From JAAOIF01 sp965217125 (GTDB lineage Bacteria; Pseudomonadota; Gammaproteobacteria; PS1; Pseudothioglobaceae), in the NCBI GenBank assembly GCA_965217125.1, contig OZ244244.1:1674001-1738000 (forward strand): a stretch of 64,000 nt of DNA, in the 5' to 3' direction. The notes below the pieces were generated by a model, which saw only the letters and a list, made by a program, of their open reading frames with translations, ran no database searches and was not told the origin of the DNA. This document shows, piece by piece, positions 1-8,140 of this stretch. The translations under genes were made by a program, and so were the position numbers. Each line of letters opens with the position of its first letter. Within the stretch, counting starts at the first letter, position 1.

Positions 1-209
1 TTCAATATATAGTATATCTCTGCTTGAGCGTGATGATGAACTTTGAGTTGATTTCCAGGCATGATTTCAGCTATTCCAGCTGTTATAGCTTCGGTTGAGG
101 TGCTATCAGCACTGAATAATGTTCGCCATTGGACACAGCCATGCATTTCATCATCCCATCCTGCTTCGCTATCTGCATCGTGCAGAATAATTGGTTGAGT
201 GTTAATCAT
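1..209 (-). CDS. cupin-domain protein, N-terminal part (cut by window edge)
   Basis: The reading frame opens at an ATG at 209, preceded by a good GGAGAAAA ribosome site, and runs off the left edge. About 69 residues are visible. The stretch KVHHHAQAEIYYILE is the first conserved cupin box (two or three metal-binding His, then Glu), so a small metal-dependent beta-barrel protein is likely. The substrate cannot be told from this part. It is the leftmost visible cassette gene, directly beyond an attC-like site, and has the same orientation as the rest of the array. Confidence 0.65.
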   Translation of the reverse strand, partial: MINTQPIILHDADSEAGWDDEMHGCVQWRTLFSADSTSTEAITAGIAEIMPGNQLKVHHHAQAEIYYIL

Positions 210-253
210 TATTTTTCTCCTTAATTTTTTTGAATAACTTCTTTTTTGAGTTA

Positions 254-309
254 TCTAACGATAAAACTCAGCGGCGGCGGTAGCCGTCCGCTGGAGTGCT
301 TTGTTAGCT
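254..309 (-). other. attC recombination site (cassette of the DUF262 gene)
   Basis: The outer ends are inverse core sites (TCTAACG at 254-260, GTTAGCT at 303-309). Between them lies a GC-rich imperfect hairpin around GCGGCGGCGG/CCGTCCGCTG. The stop codon of the DUF262 gene falls inside the outer core site, which is the usual arrangement for integron cassettes. Confidence 0.8.
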
Positions 310-2067
310 TTTTTGTTTGGTATCAATAACTTCAATATTTATTCCTTCAAGATTATCTTTCAATTCACCTATTATTAAATCAATTCTTTCTTCTATAAAT
401 TTGTCCAGTGCGTCCGATGGCATTTCAGGTCTACTTGACCATTTTAATATCTGATTTGGCAAAAGATGTGTTTCAATCACATTCTTAAAGTCAGGATTTT
501 TGATATAGTCCTTTATGTAATCAAGTGGATTTTTATCGCTTATTTCCAAGTTCGTAATTTGAGTTATGTAAGCAATATTCATAAGACTATTATTGTCTAA
601 TGTATTATTTCCTCTATTATTTGAAATGTAATTTGTCGGAAAAATATGATGTAAATTTGGCTTGTCAGTTGAGAAAAAGAAATTATCTGCAATCACATTC
701 CTATCTGTAAATTTCCAGTCTTTCGGTTGCTTACTCGAATATAGTGCAAGAATTGCTCTTGAAATTCTACCTTTTGAACTGTAAGAAGCATTTCGCAAAG
801 TAACCTTATTAATCAAAAACCTGTCGAACTTGATTTCCTTATCAAATTTTTCGCTATTTAATAAAATTATGTGATTATTGATGTCTCCTGTATTGCTCAA
901 TAAGTCATCATTGTGAAAACTGTGAAACCAAAAATACTTTTTAAGGAAGTCGTAATTTGGATTGTCATTTTTGTAAAAATAATTTGAAATAGTCAAATAT
1001 AAGTATCTATATGGAATTAATTGAGGCCCTTTTAAATTGAGTGTGTTTTCAAAAAAATCAAATGTTTTTAAAACGGCATTTTTTGTATCTGTCCAGATAC
1101 CTTCAATTTGCTCAGTTTTTATATCGTTTAAATATCTTGGCGTAATATTATGAACTCCTGAGTCTTCAATATTTTCACGAATAAGAATTGCAACAATCTG
1201 TAAGTAATCAAAATCGTCAATTTGTAAAAATCGACTATTGTTTATATTCCTAAATTCTTCAATTAAGTCTCTTAGATAAAACCCTTCTTCAGTTTCTGTT
1301 TTAGGTCTAAATGTTTTTGCAACTACAATATCAAAAATATCAAGTGGTTTTCCTGCTTGATTAATTCTCTCAAATATTTGACAGACTTCTGAAACTTGTA
1401 TTCCTTTTAGCTCAATAAATGACAATCTATAATTATCAAGAACCTGCTTCATTCTTCCAAGTTCTTCAATGTAAGCGTGGTCAAAATTCAATTTGATTTC
1501 AGGATGTTGGATTACTTTTCTTTGGATGTCGTTGTAGCTTTCTTTAATGTCTATAAGTTTTAAAATTAGTCCTTCATCAAATTTCTTTTTACGTCCAGTA
1601 TTTCTTCTAAAACTTCCGTCTTTATCATCAATTTCATCCCAATATAGAAATCGTTTTTTGTAACTTTCATCATCTGTGTAGTCTGTATTGCCTATTGTTA
1701 TATCAACATAAAGTGATGGGTCAAAATTTTCTCGACCTGCAATTTGTCCACCATATAATGATGTCAGGAGAGAAGTGGTTCTTTGTTGTCCATCTAAAAG
1801 ATATAAAAACTCAGTTTTACCATTTGCATTTGCAATTTTATGACCACCAATTTCACGATGATTTTGAAGTTTGATTTTTGTTTTCCAAACAAGTATGCTT
1901 CCTAATGGATAGAATTTGTAAATACTATCCCAAAGTTTTTTGACATTTTCTTTTTCCCATACGATATCCCTCTGAAATGTTGGGATTTGATAATCGTGAT
2001 GTTTCAACTCATCAAGATAAGTTGTGATTCCTTTGTCTGTTGGTTTTATTCTATCTGTAAAATTCAT
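304..2067 (-). CDS. DUF262/DUF1524 protein, GmrSD-like
   Basis: 587 residues. The N-terminal half is a DUF262 (ParB-like) domain with the diagnostic DGQQRTT motif near residues 92-98. The C-terminal part carries an HNH-type DUF1524 signature (LHHIFPTNY, about residue 475). This architecture is that of GmrS/GmrD fused in one chain, a family of nucleotide-dependent enzymes that restrict modified phage DNA; related proteins act in BREX and phosphorothioate defence. It stands alone between two attC sites as a single-gene cassette. A defence role is inferred from the family, and the DNA modification recognised is unknown. Confidence 0.8.
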   Translation of the reverse strand: MNFTDRIKPTDKGITTYLDELKHHDYQIPTFQRDIVWEKENVKKLWDSIYKFYPLGSILVWKTKIKLQNHREIGGHKIANANGKTEFLYLLDGQQRTTSLLTSLYGGQIAGRENFDPSLYVDITIGNTDYTDDESYKKRFLYWDEIDDKDGSFRRNTGRKKKFDEGLILKLIDIKESYNDIQRKVIQHPEIKLNFDHAYIEELGRMKQVLDNYRLSFIELKGIQVSEVCQIFERINQAGKPLDIFDIVVAKTFRPKTETEEGFYLRDLIEEFRNINNSRFLQIDDFDYLQIVAILIRENIEDSGVHNITPRYLNDIKTEQIEGIWTDTKNAVLKTFDFFENTLNLKGPQLIPYRYLYLTISNYFYKNDNPNYDFLKKYFWFHSFHNDDLLSNTGDINNHIILLNSEKFDKEIKFDRFLINKVTLRNASYSSKGRISRAILALYSSKQPKDWKFTDRNVIADNFFFSTDKPNLHHIFPTNYISNNRGNNTLDNNSLMNIAYITQITNLEISDKNPLDYIKDYIKNPDFKNVIETHLLPNQILKWSSRPEMPSDALDKFIEERIDLIIGELKDNLEGINIEVIDTKQKS

Positions 2068-2088
2068 TCGTACTCTGTATCTCTGTTT

Positions 2089-2195
2089 TGAAAACTAGCG
2101 TCGCACATCAGTGGCACAGGAAAATTGGTGTGACTTTTGCGACAGTAAAATGGCATGACAATTTTGCTGTGTCCGCTGTATGTGCTTTGTTAGGC
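2089..2195 (-). other. attC recombination site (GNAT/ABM cassette)
   Basis: A long imperfect hairpin of about 107 bases. The arm CAGTGGCACAG-GAAAATTG near 2110 pairs with CAATTTTGCTGTGTCCGCTG near 2160. GTTAGGC at 2189-2195 is a perfect outer core site. The inner core (around AAAACTAGCG) is less conserved. It lies just downstream of the GNAT gene on the minus strand. Confidence 0.75.
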
Positions 2196-2215
2196 TTTTT
2201 ATAAGCTTACTAAAA

Positions 2216-2701
2216 TTATAACTCATAATGCATAAATGTTACATCAAATGGTAAATGTGGGAAAATTTTAGTGTCCCCTATTTTAAACCCAAGCTTTAAA
2301 TACCATTTTTTCAAAAGGTCATGTTTTGCAATGATTCCGATACTAATTATTTTAACATTTTTCTCTTTTGAGTAGTCGATAATATGTATTACTAGCTTCT
2401 CGCCAATTTCGCGACAACGGTACATTGGTAAAACTGAGAGACGATTTAGGTATGCTGTTTCTGCACTTGGCTGCTCAAAGGCAACACAACCTAAATATTT
2501 ATTATTTTCTTGATAAAGAAAATATTTTTCTCCTCTTTCCATATCCTTAATCACCCACTCTTTTGTATAAAACGAGGGGTGTTTTGGGTTATTTTTAAAT
2601 GTGATATCAAATTTTTCAGCAACATCTTTATTGGAGCTACTGATAATTAATGCCAGTCTTTCAGCATTATCTAAACTGGCTAATTGTATTTGATGATTCA
2701 T
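2216..2701 (-). CDS. GNAT-family N-acetyltransferase
   Basis: 161 residues with a GNAT fold: a beta-strand region (YFLYQENNKYLGCVAF), the acetyl-CoA binding segment (LNRLSVLPMYRCREIGEKLV) and a C-terminal strand (YLKLGFKIGDT). The acceptor substrate is unknown. The ATG directly abuts the stop codon of the upstream monooxygenase gene (TAA then ATG), so the two are translated from one message and probably travel as a two-gene cassette. Confidence 0.8.
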   Translation of the reverse strand: MNHQIQLASLDNAERLALIISSSNKDVAEKFDITFKNNPKHPSFYTKEWVIKDMERGEKYFLYQENNKYLGCVAFEQPSAETAYLNRLSVLPMYRCREIGEKLVIHIIDYSKEKNVKIISIGIIAKHDLLKKWYLKLGFKIGDTKIFPHLPFDVTFMHYEL

Positions 2702-2995
2702 TTAAACATCTACAAGTGTTATTACTTTTGCTGGCTTAGCTCGAAATATATGATTTGAGCTGTCTGCTTTTTTCATATAATCGGTGTTATCGTGAAATTC
2801 AAGGGCTTCTTTTGATGTCCATTTTTCTAGCAACACAAATTTATTTTCATTTCCTTCTATCGCTTTTAAATCATATTTAAGACAGCCTCGTTCAGCTAAC
2901 ACGAGAGGTGCTAATTTACCATAAGCTTTTATTTGCTCATCTCTTTGACCATGCTTTACCTCAATCATTATCAGCTGTGATATTTCCTTACGCAT
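2702..2995 (-). CDS. antibiotic biosynthesis monooxygenase (ABM) domain protein
   Basis: 97 residues forming one ABM (YgiN-like) ferredoxin-like domain: MIEVKHGQRDEQ, then GCLKYDL, LLEKWTSKEALEFHDNTDYMKK and a final strand. Members are small dimeric monooxygenases or stress proteins acting on quinones and similar aromatics; the substrate here cannot be named. GGAGC lies five bases before the ATG at 2995. First gene of the two-gene cassette with the GNAT. Confidence 0.8.
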   Translation of the reverse strand: MRKEISQLIMIEVKHGQRDEQIKAYGKLAPLVLAERGCLKYDLKAIEGNENKFVLLEKWTSKEALEFHDNTDYMKKADSSNHIFRAKPAKVITLVDV

Positions 2996-3049
2996 TTTTG
3001 CTCCAATTTTTATTTTATATATGGCGATATTTTATCAGTACCTTAGCGA

Positions 3050-3125
3050 GCCTAATCCTAATTATTTAGCGGCCGCGCATACCCAAAGGGTGCGACTAGC
3101 GGTCGGCTGGAATAATTTGTTAGAT
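3050..3125 (-). other. attC recombination site (next to putA 3' end)
   Basis: GTTAGAT at 3119-3125 and CCTAATCC near 3051 form the outer cores. The intervening imperfect hairpin pairs GCGCATACCC with GGGTGCGAC, and GGCCGC with GCGGTCGG. It resembles the site at 7323-7396, which shares the ACCCAAAGGG loop. Confidence 0.75.
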
Positions 3126-3146
3126 TTTTTTGCAACTTGTTGTGCT

Positions 3147-6100
3147 TTACAAATTAAAGAGTTCAACATTTCCTCCTCGGGCAACTAAATTGTCACAATA
3201 GTGTCTTTCGCTAATAAAACGAATTAAGTAGTTAGGGCCTCCAGCTTTAGGTCCTGTTCCTGAAAATCTTGAACCGCCAAAGGGCTGCATTCCAACAGTC
3301 GCACCTACCATATTGCGATTTATGTAAGAATTACCTACCCGTGTATTATTGATAATTTTTTCAGCAAAAGAGTTAATTCGGCTATGAATACCTAAAGTGA
3401 GTCCGTAACCTGTTTCATCAATTTCAGTCAACACTTTATCAATTTTATTAGAATCATAACGAATAACATGCAAGACGGGGCCAAACACTTCATCTCGCAA
3501 CTGAGATAAGCTAGTCAGTTCAATAAGTGTTGGTGCAATAAAATGACCTTCTTCAAACTCCGTAATACTTGTTTGATAAAGTATAGTTGCCTCTTGTTTC
3601 ATTCGTTCAATATGGTTATTAATACGCTTAGCGGCCGCTTGATCAATTACAGGGCCAACATCGGTTGATAATTCTATCGGCGGGCCAATTTTGAGATTTT
3701 GCATGGCTCCAATAAGTAGTTTTATAGTAGGCTCAGCTATCTCCTCTTGTAGCCAGAGTACGCGCATAGCAGAACAACGCTGACCCGCACTTTTAAAAGC
3801 TGATTGAATAATATCGTCAACTAATGTTTCAGGCAACATAGAGGAGTCAGTTATCATACAGTTCTGTCCACCTGTCTCTGCAATAAGTGTCGCAATAGGG
3901 CCATTGCGTTTTGCTAGATTTTTATTGATAATGGAAGCCGTTTGAGTTGACCCAGTAAAAGCAACTCCAGCTAATCTAGGGTCAGAAAAAAGAATATCAC
4001 ATATTTCAGCACCATTACCAACGGCCAACTGTAAGACATCTTCTGGTATGCCTGCTTGATAACATAAGTTAACAGCATATTGAGCAACATAAGGCGTTTG
4101 CTCGGCTGGCTTTGCGATTACAGTATTTCCAGCAACTAATGCAGCCATAACTTGCCCCATAAAAATAGCCAAAGGAAAATTCCAAGGGCTTATACATAAA
4201 AATACGCCTTTACCATGAAAACTGAGATAGTTTTCTTCACCTGTGGGGCTAGGCATTTTTATCTTTTTTGCAAAATTTAATCTAGCTTGCTGAGCATAAT
4301 AACGACAAAAATCAACCGCTTCTCTTATCTCAGCAATACTATCGTCTTGTGTGCGTTTTGCTTCGCAAGTAATAATGCTTATGAGTTTTATTTGATTTTC
4401 TTCTAACAGATTAGCAACTTTATCTAGAAAGTCAGCTCGCTTGTAATATCCTAATTTATCCCATCTCTGCTGTGCTAAAGCTACTCTGCTAAAAATTTCT
4501 GTTATGTGCTTTTTGCTATTCGCTTCAATAACAGGAATATGTGAAAAACCCTGTAGCTTTGCAACTTGGGTTGAACAGCTGATATCAAAACCCTTTGAAT
4601 TATCACGCAAATCATTTTGATGACGCAATAAATTGCGCGGCAATGGAATGTTTGGATTGGCATGCATAACATTACTGTTTATTCGTTTCAAAGTATCTTC
4701 CACCAAGACATTAGGTGCAATTTTAGAATCAAAAAATCGATTAACAAATGAACTGTTAGCGCCATTTTCAAGCAACCTTCTGACGAGGTAAGGTAGCAAA
4801 TATTTATGTTTTCCAATAGGGGCATATACTCTAATAGTAGGCAGTTTTCCTGTTTTGTTATCAACATAACATTTATATAAAACTTTGCCCATACCGTGCA
4901 ACCGTTGAAACTCAAAGCTATTGTTCCTTTGTTCGCTTAGTTTTTCAATGTATGCAATGTGATAGGCATTGTGAGTAGCAAATTGAGGATAGATAACATT
5001 ACAATTTTTCAACAAGTAACTGGCGCAAACTTCATAAGACAAATCTGTATTTTCCTTACGGGTAAATACTGAAAAACCACTTAAACCGAGCTCTTGTGCA
5101 TGCTTGATTTCACTGTCCCAATAAGCTCCTTTAACTAATCTAATTATAATTTTTCTCTGGCTAGATTTAGCAAGTTCTACCAACCACTGCAAGATGAAAT
5201 ACGCACGCTTTTGATATGCTTGTACCACTAAACCCAATCCATTCCAAGCTGTTAATTGTGGCTCAAATGCGAGTGCTGAAAATAAATCCAGTGACAGCTC
5301 TAATCGGTCTGCTTCTTCAGCATCTAAAGTAATACTGATGCCATAATCTTTTGCTAATACACATAGTCCAATAAGTTTAGGTAATAACTCTTTAATGACA
5401 GTGCTTTTTTGAATATTTTCATAGCGCGGGTGCAAAGCCGACAATTTAATTGAAACATTGGCAGCATGGTAAATATTGTGGGTTGCATTGTTATGCTCAC
5501 TGGATTGTGCTTTTTGTGTTTTTCCAATGGTATGAATAGCTGCTGTATAAGAATTTAAGTAATCTTCTGATTGTTGAGAACTTCTTGCTCCTTCACCAAG
5601 CATATCAAACGAATATAAAAACGGCTTTTGGCAATACTTTAGTCCTTTTTCAATCGTTTCACCAAGAACATATTGCTTACTCATAATTTTAACTGCTGAA
5701 TAAACGGCTTTTCTTACTAGAGATTCGCCTAATTGGTTATAAATATGTTTAAACCAATCAACCGGATGATTAGCCAGTTCATCATCAAGTACAACTACTT
5801 TACCAGTAAGCAATAATCCCCAAGTTGAGGCATTCACCAATAAATTTGGAGATTTCCCAATATGTTTTGACCAATTACCTGAATTTATTTTTTCTGCAAT
5901 CAGTTTGTCAGCAGTAGCATTATCAGTTATTCGCAATAAAGATTCCGCCAAGCACATTAAAGCCACGCCTTCCTGATTAGATAATGAAAATTCTAATAAG
6001 AAAGCATCTAATAAATCATTTTTATAATTTTGACGCGACTTCTCAACAAGGTTGATGGCAGCATCTTTAATGCTTTTGCGTTGTTTATCACTTGTCTCAT

Positions 6101-6188
6101 TGTTTTTTTTCAAACATTCAACACAAGTCGCTTCATCAGCTAATTTATTAGCAACGATATTTTCTCTTAACCTATTCAAATCATTCAT
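3147..6188 (-). CDS. putA: bifunctional proline dehydrogenase / P5C dehydrogenase (PutA)
   Basis: 1013 residues. The N-terminal half is an FAD-dependent proline dehydrogenase barrel (IRLVKGAYWDSEIK; ATHNAYHIAYI near residue 400). The C-terminal half is an NAD-dependent glutamate-semialdehyde dehydrogenase with ALDH motifs SPWNFPLAIF and the catalytic cysteine in SAGQRCSAMRV. It converts proline to glutamate with channelled P5C. There is no N-terminal ribbon-helix-helix domain, so it is the non-repressor short form. The stop codon lies only about 20 bases from an attC site, yet 3 kb is very large for a cassette, so it may instead belong to a captured chromosomal segment. Confidence 0.95.
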   Translation of the reverse strand: MNDLNRLRENIVANKLADEATCVECLKKNNETSDKQRKSIKDAAINLVEKSRQNYKNDLLDAFLLEFSLSNQEGVALMCLAESLLRITDNATADKLIAEKINSGNWSKHIGKSPNLLVNASTWGLLLTGKVVVLDDELANHPVDWFKHIYNQLGESLVRKAVYSAVKIMSKQYVLGETIEKGLKYCQKPFLYSFDMLGEGARSSQQSEDYLNSYTAAIHTIGKTQKAQSSEHNNATHNIYHAANVSIKLSALHPRYENIQKSTVIKELLPKLIGLCVLAKDYGISITLDAEEADRLELSLDLFSALAFEPQLTAWNGLGLVVQAYQKRAYFILQWLVELAKSSQRKIIIRLVKGAYWDSEIKHAQELGLSGFSVFTRKENTDLSYEVCASYLLKNCNVIYPQFATHNAYHIAYIEKLSEQRNNSFEFQRLHGMGKVLYKCYVDNKTGKLPTIRVYAPIGKHKYLLPYLVRRLLENGANSSFVNRFFDSKIAPNVLVEDTLKRINSNVMHANPNIPLPRNLLRHQNDLRDNSKGFDISCSTQVAKLQGFSHIPVIEANSKKHITEIFSRVALAQQRWDKLGYYKRADFLDKVANLLEENQIKLISIITCEAKRTQDDSIAEIREAVDFCRYYAQQARLNFAKKIKMPSPTGEENYLSFHGKGVFLCISPWNFPLAIFMGQVMAALVAGNTVIAKPAEQTPYVAQYAVNLCYQAGIPEDVLQLAVGNGAEICDILFSDPRLAGVAFTGSTQTASIINKNLAKRNGPIATLIAETGGQNCMITDSSMLPETLVDDIIQSAFKSAGQRCSAMRVLWLQEEIAEPTIKLLIGAMQNLKIGPPIELSTDVGPVIDQAAAKRINNHIERMKQEATILYQTSITEFEEGHFIAPTLIELTSLSQLRDEVFGPVLHVIRYDSNKIDKVLTEIDETGYGLTLGIHSRINSFAEKIINNTRVGNSYINRNMVGATVGMQPFGGSRFSGTGPKAGGPNYLIRFISERHYCDNLVARGGNVELFNL

Positions 6189-6322
6189 AATGTATATATT
6201 TTAGTTTCAATCTTAGTCGCTTTTCGATGAATTTTAGAAGGAAGAAAGTAAAATCAAGTGATACTGACCCCTTTGATTGCTTTGATTGTATTTTGTCGAT
6301 TCAATAGCCAAATTCTTTAGTT

Positions 6323-6646
6323 TTAAATAGTTTTAGAAAATAAATGCATAACGACGACTCCAGAAATAATTAAGGCTATACCGATGATAGAGCCAAGATC
6401 TGGCATTTCTTTGTAAATTACTGCCCCAATAACAGCAACAAGGCATATTCCTAATCCAGACCAGACAGCATAAACAACGCCCAAAGGCAAGTCTCTTAAA
6501 GCAAGCGTCATAAGATAAAAAGACAGGAGATAAGAAATGACTAAAAATGTTGTTGGTACGAGCTTGGTAAATTCTTCAGTTGCCTTTAATAAACTTGTTC
6601 CTGCCACCTCAGCAGCAATAGCCAATGCTAGATAGAAATAACTCAT
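6323..6646 (-). CDS. small multidrug resistance (SMR/EmrE-QacE type) exporter
   Basis: 107 residues, four membrane helices, with the conserved glutamate in helix 1 (LAIAAEVAGTSLLKATEEF) and the typical SMR helix-3 stretch (GVVYAVWSGLGICLVAVIGA). SMR proteins are dual-topology dimers that swap protons for cationic antiseptics, polyamines or guanidinium. The closest textbook look-alikes are EmrE/QacE; the true substrate is unknown. It lies between putA and a rnpB fragment in the integron region, although no attC is visible on either side. Confidence 0.9.
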   Translation of the reverse strand: MSYFYLALAIAAEVAGTSLLKATEEFTKLVPTTFLVISYLLSFYLMTLALRDLPLGVVYAVWSGLGICLVAVIGAVIYKEMPDLGSIIGIALIISGVVVMHLFSKTI

Positions 6647-6721
6647 TTGGTTAAGTCAGTATTTTAAATAAGGCACATTATAACCTTTAGAAATATTATT
6701 GAGAAAAGCTTTTTTTATATT

Positions 6722-6790
6722 AAAAAAAATTGAAGTTGGCCTATAAGCCGGGTTCTGTTTGGTCGAAACCATGATAGCCATTCATCTACG
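6722..6790 (-). pseudogene. rnpB: 3' fragment of RNase P RNA (rnpB remnant)
   Basis: On the minus strand the sequence GTAGATGAATGGC, then ACAGAACCCGGCTTATAG and a T-run, matches the conserved 3' end of bacterial RNase P RNA. The rest of the molecule is absent: the universal 5' motif around GAGGAAAGTCCGGGC is not found upstream. Only about 60 bases of the 350-400 expected remain, followed by an intrinsic terminator-like T stretch. An intact copy must exist elsewhere. Such 3' fragments usually mark the end of an integrated element or a recombination join. Confidence 0.75.
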
Positions 6791-6797
6791 AAACTTG

Positions 6798-6893
6798 TCA
6801 CCAAGTATCTTGAGCACCCCCTCCAGAATCATTTAAGGCATGCACTAAAAAACTAAAACAGCATAAAAAAACAATGTAGATAATATTTTTCAT
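6798..6893 (-). CDS. 31-residue peptide with signal sequence (probably a truncated gene)
   Basis: The ATG at 6893 follows an AGAGAAATAAA leader and encodes a hydrophobic signal-like segment (KNIIYIVFLCCFSFLVHA) and a short tail ending at the join with the rnpB fragment. It is most simply the start of a secreted-protein gene cut off at the recombination point. A genuine small secreted peptide is possible. Confidence 0.35.
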   Translation of the reverse strand: MKNIIYIVFLCCFSFLVHALNDSGGGAQDTW

Positions 6894-7012
6894 TTTATTT
6901 CTCTATAGTAAATTATTGAACCAAAAAACAGTATTTTAACAAAATATAAAAAGAATATGGGAGGGGCAACAATGCTAATCCAACACCTATACAGCAAGCG
7001 ATAAATAAGTTA

Positions 7013-7312
7013 TTAGCTATTTAGAAAAATCCATAATGCAAGACTAGCAATAATCCAAAATACAGTGATATTTCTTGGACGGTTACTTTCTGGATAAAAG
7101 AAAACTGAATGCCATCCTGGAGGTCTTGGATATCCCTTACGGTCTAAATACACTTCTGCCAATGCATTACTAAAACCTCTATCACTGACTAAATCTGCTT
7201 TTAGCTCTTGACGCTCTTCATGTGCTTCAATTTCCATACTAACAATTTCTTCTGTTGCATTTGGATATGATAACAATCGTTTTCTTAACTTTTTTTTATC
7301 TGTTTCATTCAT
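7013..7312 (-). CDS. hypothetical cassette protein with one C-terminal membrane helix
   Basis: 99 residues, not recognised. A charged N-terminal helical part (KKKLRKRLLSYPNATEEIVSMEIEAHEERQ) is followed by a proline-rich turn and a single hydrophobic segment (ITVFWIIASLALWIFLNS) at the extreme C-terminus, so it may be a tail-anchored inner-membrane protein. It directly follows an attC site. A weak attC-like sequence (about 6974-7018, with the stop codon in its first core) may be its own site. Confidence 0.6.
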   Translation of the reverse strand: MNETDKKKLRKRLLSYPNATEEIVSMEIEAHEERQELKADLVSDRGFSNALAEVYLDRKGYPRPPGWHSVFFYPESNRPRNITVFWIIASLALWIFLNS

Positions 7313-7322
7313 AATGTTGCCA

Positions 7323-7396
7323 TCTAATGCCTCACTTCAACGGCTGCGTTTACCCAAAGGGCACGACGAGCAGTCCGCTGGAATGATTTGTTAGAA
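7323..7396 (-). other. attC recombination site
   Basis: The outer cores are TCTAATG (7323-7329) and GTTAGAA (7390-7396). The hairpin pairs CGGCTGCGT with the CGAGCAGTCCGCTG side around a CCCAAAGGG loop. The stop codon of the gene at 7391-8047 lies inside the outer core. Confidence 0.8.
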
Positions 7397-8047
7397 GTTT
7401 TTTATACCGCATTTTTCATTAACCCAATTATAAATTGGTTTTAATTTATCAAATCCTTCTTGTAAATTGCTAGTTATGTCGCCGCTATTTTGAATTTTGG
7501 TTTGTATCGTTAAGTGTGGAGACACCCCTAACAGTTGTTTTGGTTTTTTATAACCATTTTTTAGTATTTCGGTAACTTCTTGTATGGCTCTTCCTTTATA
7601 TCCCTTATCTTCATTAAGGCAACTTAGTGCTTCTTTCAATATTGAGTTCCACAATGTTGCATCTATTTCAGATAAAGAGAATTTTTTGCTACCTAAATAT
7701 TTTTCAATAATGTTTACTCTAGCTCCTATTCTCCAAGCATCACGAGCAAATCTTAAAGTAATATCATTTAAATTATCGCATGCCTTAGATTTTAGTTTTT
7801 CTATTGTAGAATTTTCCAGTTCATTCAAAATAAAATTTGCTATTAACCATTTCCCAGTTTTTTGACTTCCTTCTAAATTAACCCCTAATTTTATAATATT
7901 ACTGTCTCGCCAAATTCCTAAATTCCATTGAACAACCCCGCCATCACTAATACCAAATACTGCTTTACCAGATTGTCCAAATGGCCTCCCTTTGATGTTT
8001 AGTATGGAAGTAAAAGAGTGTAATGTTTCAATTTCCTTTTGATTCAT
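7391..8047 (-). CDS. hypothetical cassette protein (218 residues)
   Basis: Not recognised. The protein is soluble, mixed alpha/beta, without obvious catalytic motifs; the most distinctive stretch is RFARDAWRIGARVNIIEKYLG. The frame stays open for about 27 codons upstream of the ATG (a lysine-rich stretch) with no ribosome site, so the gene may have lost its original start when it became joined to the dehydrogenase gene on its right. No attC separates the two genes. Its own attC follows immediately. Confidence 0.55.
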   Translation of the reverse strand: MNQKEIETLHSFTSILNIKGRPFGQSGKAVFGISDGGVVQWNLGIWRDSNIIKLGVNLEGSQKTGKWLIANFILNELENSTIEKLKSKACDNLNDITLRFARDAWRIGARVNIIEKYLGSKKFSLSEIDATLWNSILKEALSCLNEDKGYKGRAIQEVTEILKNGYKKPKQLLGVSPHLTIQTKIQNSGDITSNLQEGFDKLKPIYNWVNEKCGIKNF

Positions 8048-8140
8048 ATGTGCTAAAGATTTTTTGCGTTTTTGTTTGCTTTCTTGTTGTATTTTTTCAG
8101 TCTTAGTATATTCAATTTCTTTGATTTCTAATTATTTTCA

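Noticed and set aside
4688..4915. Short frames opposite or inside putA, fabB, tctA and other long genes
   Set aside because: They lie entirely within well-supported genes, have no family motif and no ribosome site.
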